From assembly GCA_036566745.1 (NCBI GenBank), contig DATCVR010000415.1:1-32063 (forward strand): 32,063 bases of DNA. The letters are read 5' to 3'. The position numbers were made by a program, and so were the translations under genes. This stretch comes from DATCVR01 sp036566745. Lineage in GTDB: Bacteria; Actinomycetota; Actinomycetes; Jiangellales; Jiangellaceae. Below the pieces are notes generated by a model, which was not told the DNA's origin, did no database searches, and worked only from the letters and a program-made list of their open reading frames with translations. Below are positions 31,202 to 32,063 of the stretch, in pieces (positions within the stretch are counted from its first letter, which is position 1; each line of letters opens with the position of its first letter).

Positions 31202-31419
31202 GAGGCCACCGCCACGTATCCGGCCTCGTCGACGGCGGCACGGACCGCGTCGGGGTCGAGCGGCAAGTCGCTGGTGATGCGTACGGTCGACGTGCCCCCC
31301 GCGACGAGGTCCACGCTGACCGACTGGACGCCCGAGAGAGCGCCGACCTCGCCGGTCACGGCGGTGACGCAATGTGCGCAGGTCATGCCGGTGACGGAGT
31401 AGGTGTTGGTGGTCGTCAT
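31198..31419 (-). CDS. copZ: CopZ-like copper chaperone (HMA domain)
   Basis: A 73-residue single heavy-metal-associated domain with GMTCAHC (Cys14, Cys17) and the beta-alpha-beta end VRAAVDEAGYVA. It should bind Cu(I) in the cytoplasm and pass it to CopA. ATG 31419 has AGGAGGG upstream; longer in-frame starts would cross the promoter and are rejected. It is the first gene of the operon, and the next gene begins inside its stop codon. Confidence 0.93.
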   Translation of the reverse strand: MTTTNTYSVTGMTCAHCVTAVTGEVGALSGVQSVSVDLVAGGTSTVRITSDLPLDPDAVRAAVDEAGYVAVAS

Positions 31420-31478
31420 GGTGGTCCCTCCTGGAGGGCGGCCCTGTCGGGGTGGCCGCCGCGTGCTCGTCGAGCTAC

Positions 31479-31506
31479 ACCATACCCCCCTATGGTATTT
31501 CGTCAA
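31479..31506 (-). promoter_or_regulatory. copZ promoter with CsoR-like operator
   Basis: On the minus strand TTGACG (complement of 31501-31506), a 16-base spacer and TATGGT (complement of 31479-31484) form the promoter. Between and over them is ACCATA-C6-TATGGT (31479-31496), a perfect six-base inverted repeat around a C-tract, resembling the copper-responsive CsoR sites of actinomycetes. A CsoR repressor would block transcription until Cu(I) binds. No csoR gene is in the window. Confidence 0.72.
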
Positions 31507-31669
31507 GCTCGAAGTCCGACCGCCCTGCGATAGTTGCTGCCAGCGCCATGTAGGTGTTCTCCGGTCCCACGCTGATGATGCGTTGGCCGTCGCGAACGAG
31601 TGGCCGGGCGATCCAGCTGTGGGATCGGTCGTCCCAGGTCAGCACGTAATCGGTGCCGCGCGGCAACAT
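31490..31669 (-). CDS. Possible small protein of 59 residues, unknown
   Basis: ATG 31669 with GGAAGG six bases upstream opens a frame of 59 codons. The product (MLPRGTDYVLTWDDRSHSW, then GPENTYMALAATIAG) has a protein-like composition, no membrane segment and no family that I recognise. G/C use at third positions is visibly lower than in neighbours, mainly in the last 20 codons. Its last codons and TAG stop lie in the -35 box and operator of the copZ promoter, so the 3' end may be under dual constraint. It could be a real small gene, a remnant or chance. Confidence 0.45.
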   Translation of the reverse strand: MLPRGTDYVLTWDDRSHSWIARPLVRDGQRIISVGPENTYMALAATIAGRSDFELDEIP

Positions 31670-31907
31670 CGTCGGCCTTCCGTCGTGGCGTGGGCTGGCC
31701 GCGCTGGACGGGGTGGCGCTCGACGTCGTCGACCTCGCCGCGCCCGTGGGCTGGATGCCACCGTCATCTGGCCCCACGGCGCATCACGCTGACCAGCAGA
31801 CTTACCACGATTGCACAGAGCTGACCTAAGGACAGACGTCATGACCTCGGTAGATGCGGCTCAGGACCTAGCGGGCGCGGACTAGGCGGCCAGGAGAACT
31901 CGACATC
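31670..31907. other. Intergenic region near the right edge
   Basis: This gap separates the 59-codon frame (minus) from the partial gene at 31908 (plus). It is less G+C-rich from about 31790. It holds one short frame of 14 codons (31841-31885, MTSVDAAQDLAGAD) with AAGGA eight bases upstream, which may be a leader peptide or chance. No clear promoter is seen. Confidence 0.4.
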
Positions 31908-32063
31908 ATGGTGCTCGTGGATGAATACGAGCGGAGTGACGAGTCGTGGCGCCGAGCCCGAGCCGAGCTGGAAGAGCAGTGGCGGCAACGGGCCGCCGCG
32001 GAAGTGGCGTGGTGGGAACGGCGGGCTGTCGCGCAGCAGGACGAGACCCTCCGGCAGAACAAT
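31908..32063 (+). CDS. Unknown protein, 5' part only
   Basis: A frame of 52 codons opens at ATG 31908 and runs off the right edge. CAGGAGAA lies about 11 bases upstream. The product is very rich in Glu, Arg, Gln and Trp (SWRRARAELEEQWRQRAAA, then WWERRAVAQQDETLRQ), predicting a long charged helix or coiled coil. I do not recognise a family. G/C use at third positions is lower than in the main part of the window. The opposite frame is also open here, but its product is a Ser/Arg shadow. Confidence 0.5.
   Translation, partial: MVLVDEYERSDESWRRARAELEEQWRQRAAAEVAWWERRAVAQQDETLRQNN

Noticed and set aside
31868..32062. Minus-strand frame at the right edge
   Set aside because: The product is Ser/Arg/Cys-rich and opposite a more protein-like plus-strand frame with an upstream ribosome binding site.

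Overview
The window is 32 kb of very G+C-rich DNA (roughly 70 % by eye, with coding third positions almost all G or C). Gene content points to an actinomycete: a LAL-type LuxR regulator, an ECF42-like sigma factor with a DGPF/YCII partner, a SigB/SigF-type sigma factor, a stand-alone LigD-type polymerase domain, an MmpL-type transporter and a copper operon behind a CsoR-like site. I cannot name a genus. There are no rRNA or tRNA genes, insertion sequences, phage genes or CRISPR arrays that I can recognise.

Layout. Bases 1-2.8 kb: a methyltransferase cut by the left edge, an RBBP9/YdeN-like hydrolase, and a SgcJ/EcaC-type NTF2 protein divergent from a TetR regulator, with a palindrome midway between their start codons. 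2.8-4.7 kb: a LysR regulator divergent from an EamA exporter. 4.8-8.9 kb: a 774-residue LAL regulator, a 324-base spacer holding a perfect 18-bp inverted repeat, and a cytokinin-dehydrogenase-like FAD oxidase. 8.9-12.4 kb (minus strand): SHOCT membrane protein, dihydrofolate-reductase-like protein, YCII protein, ECF42-like sigma factor and a GNAT acetyltransferase. 12.6-14.6 kb: a P-loop kinase, a second EamA exporter and a GNAT protein. 14.7-18.9 kb: a co-directional run of ArsR, SRPBCC, VOC, AlkD-type DNA glycosylase, LigD-type polymerase and a J-domain membrane protein, ending at a hairpin shared with the convergent secreted amidase (18.9-20.4 kb). 20.5-21.5 kb: a second NTF2-like gene, divergent from a MerR regulator across a promoter with a MerR-style long spacer. 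21.6-24.9 kb (minus): HpcH/HpaI-type aldolase, ATP-dependent DNA ligase, SigB/SigF-type sigma factor and a small membrane protein. 25-27.8 kb: an MmpL-type transporter followed by a MarR regulator. 27.9-31.5 kb: a tightly overlapping copper operon (copZ-like chaperone, secreted His-rich two-repeat protein, CopA-type ATPase). The last 0.6 kb holds a small ORF whose 3' end forms the copper promoter, and the start of an unknown gene running off the right edge.

Most genes are small independent regulator-plus-enzyme or regulator-plus-transporter units, typical of an accessory, stress-responsive chromosomal region. At least eight transcription regulators or sigma factors lie in 32 kb. DNA repair is represented by AlkD, the polymerase domain and the ligase; no Ku gene is present. 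I did not find a clearly new multi-gene system. The parts I would look at first are the duplicated HVHP protein of the copper operon, the copper promoter embedded in a small ORF, the hairpin that abuts the ribosome binding site of the dihydrofolate-reductase-like gene, and the 18-bp inverted repeat upstream of the FAD oxidase.
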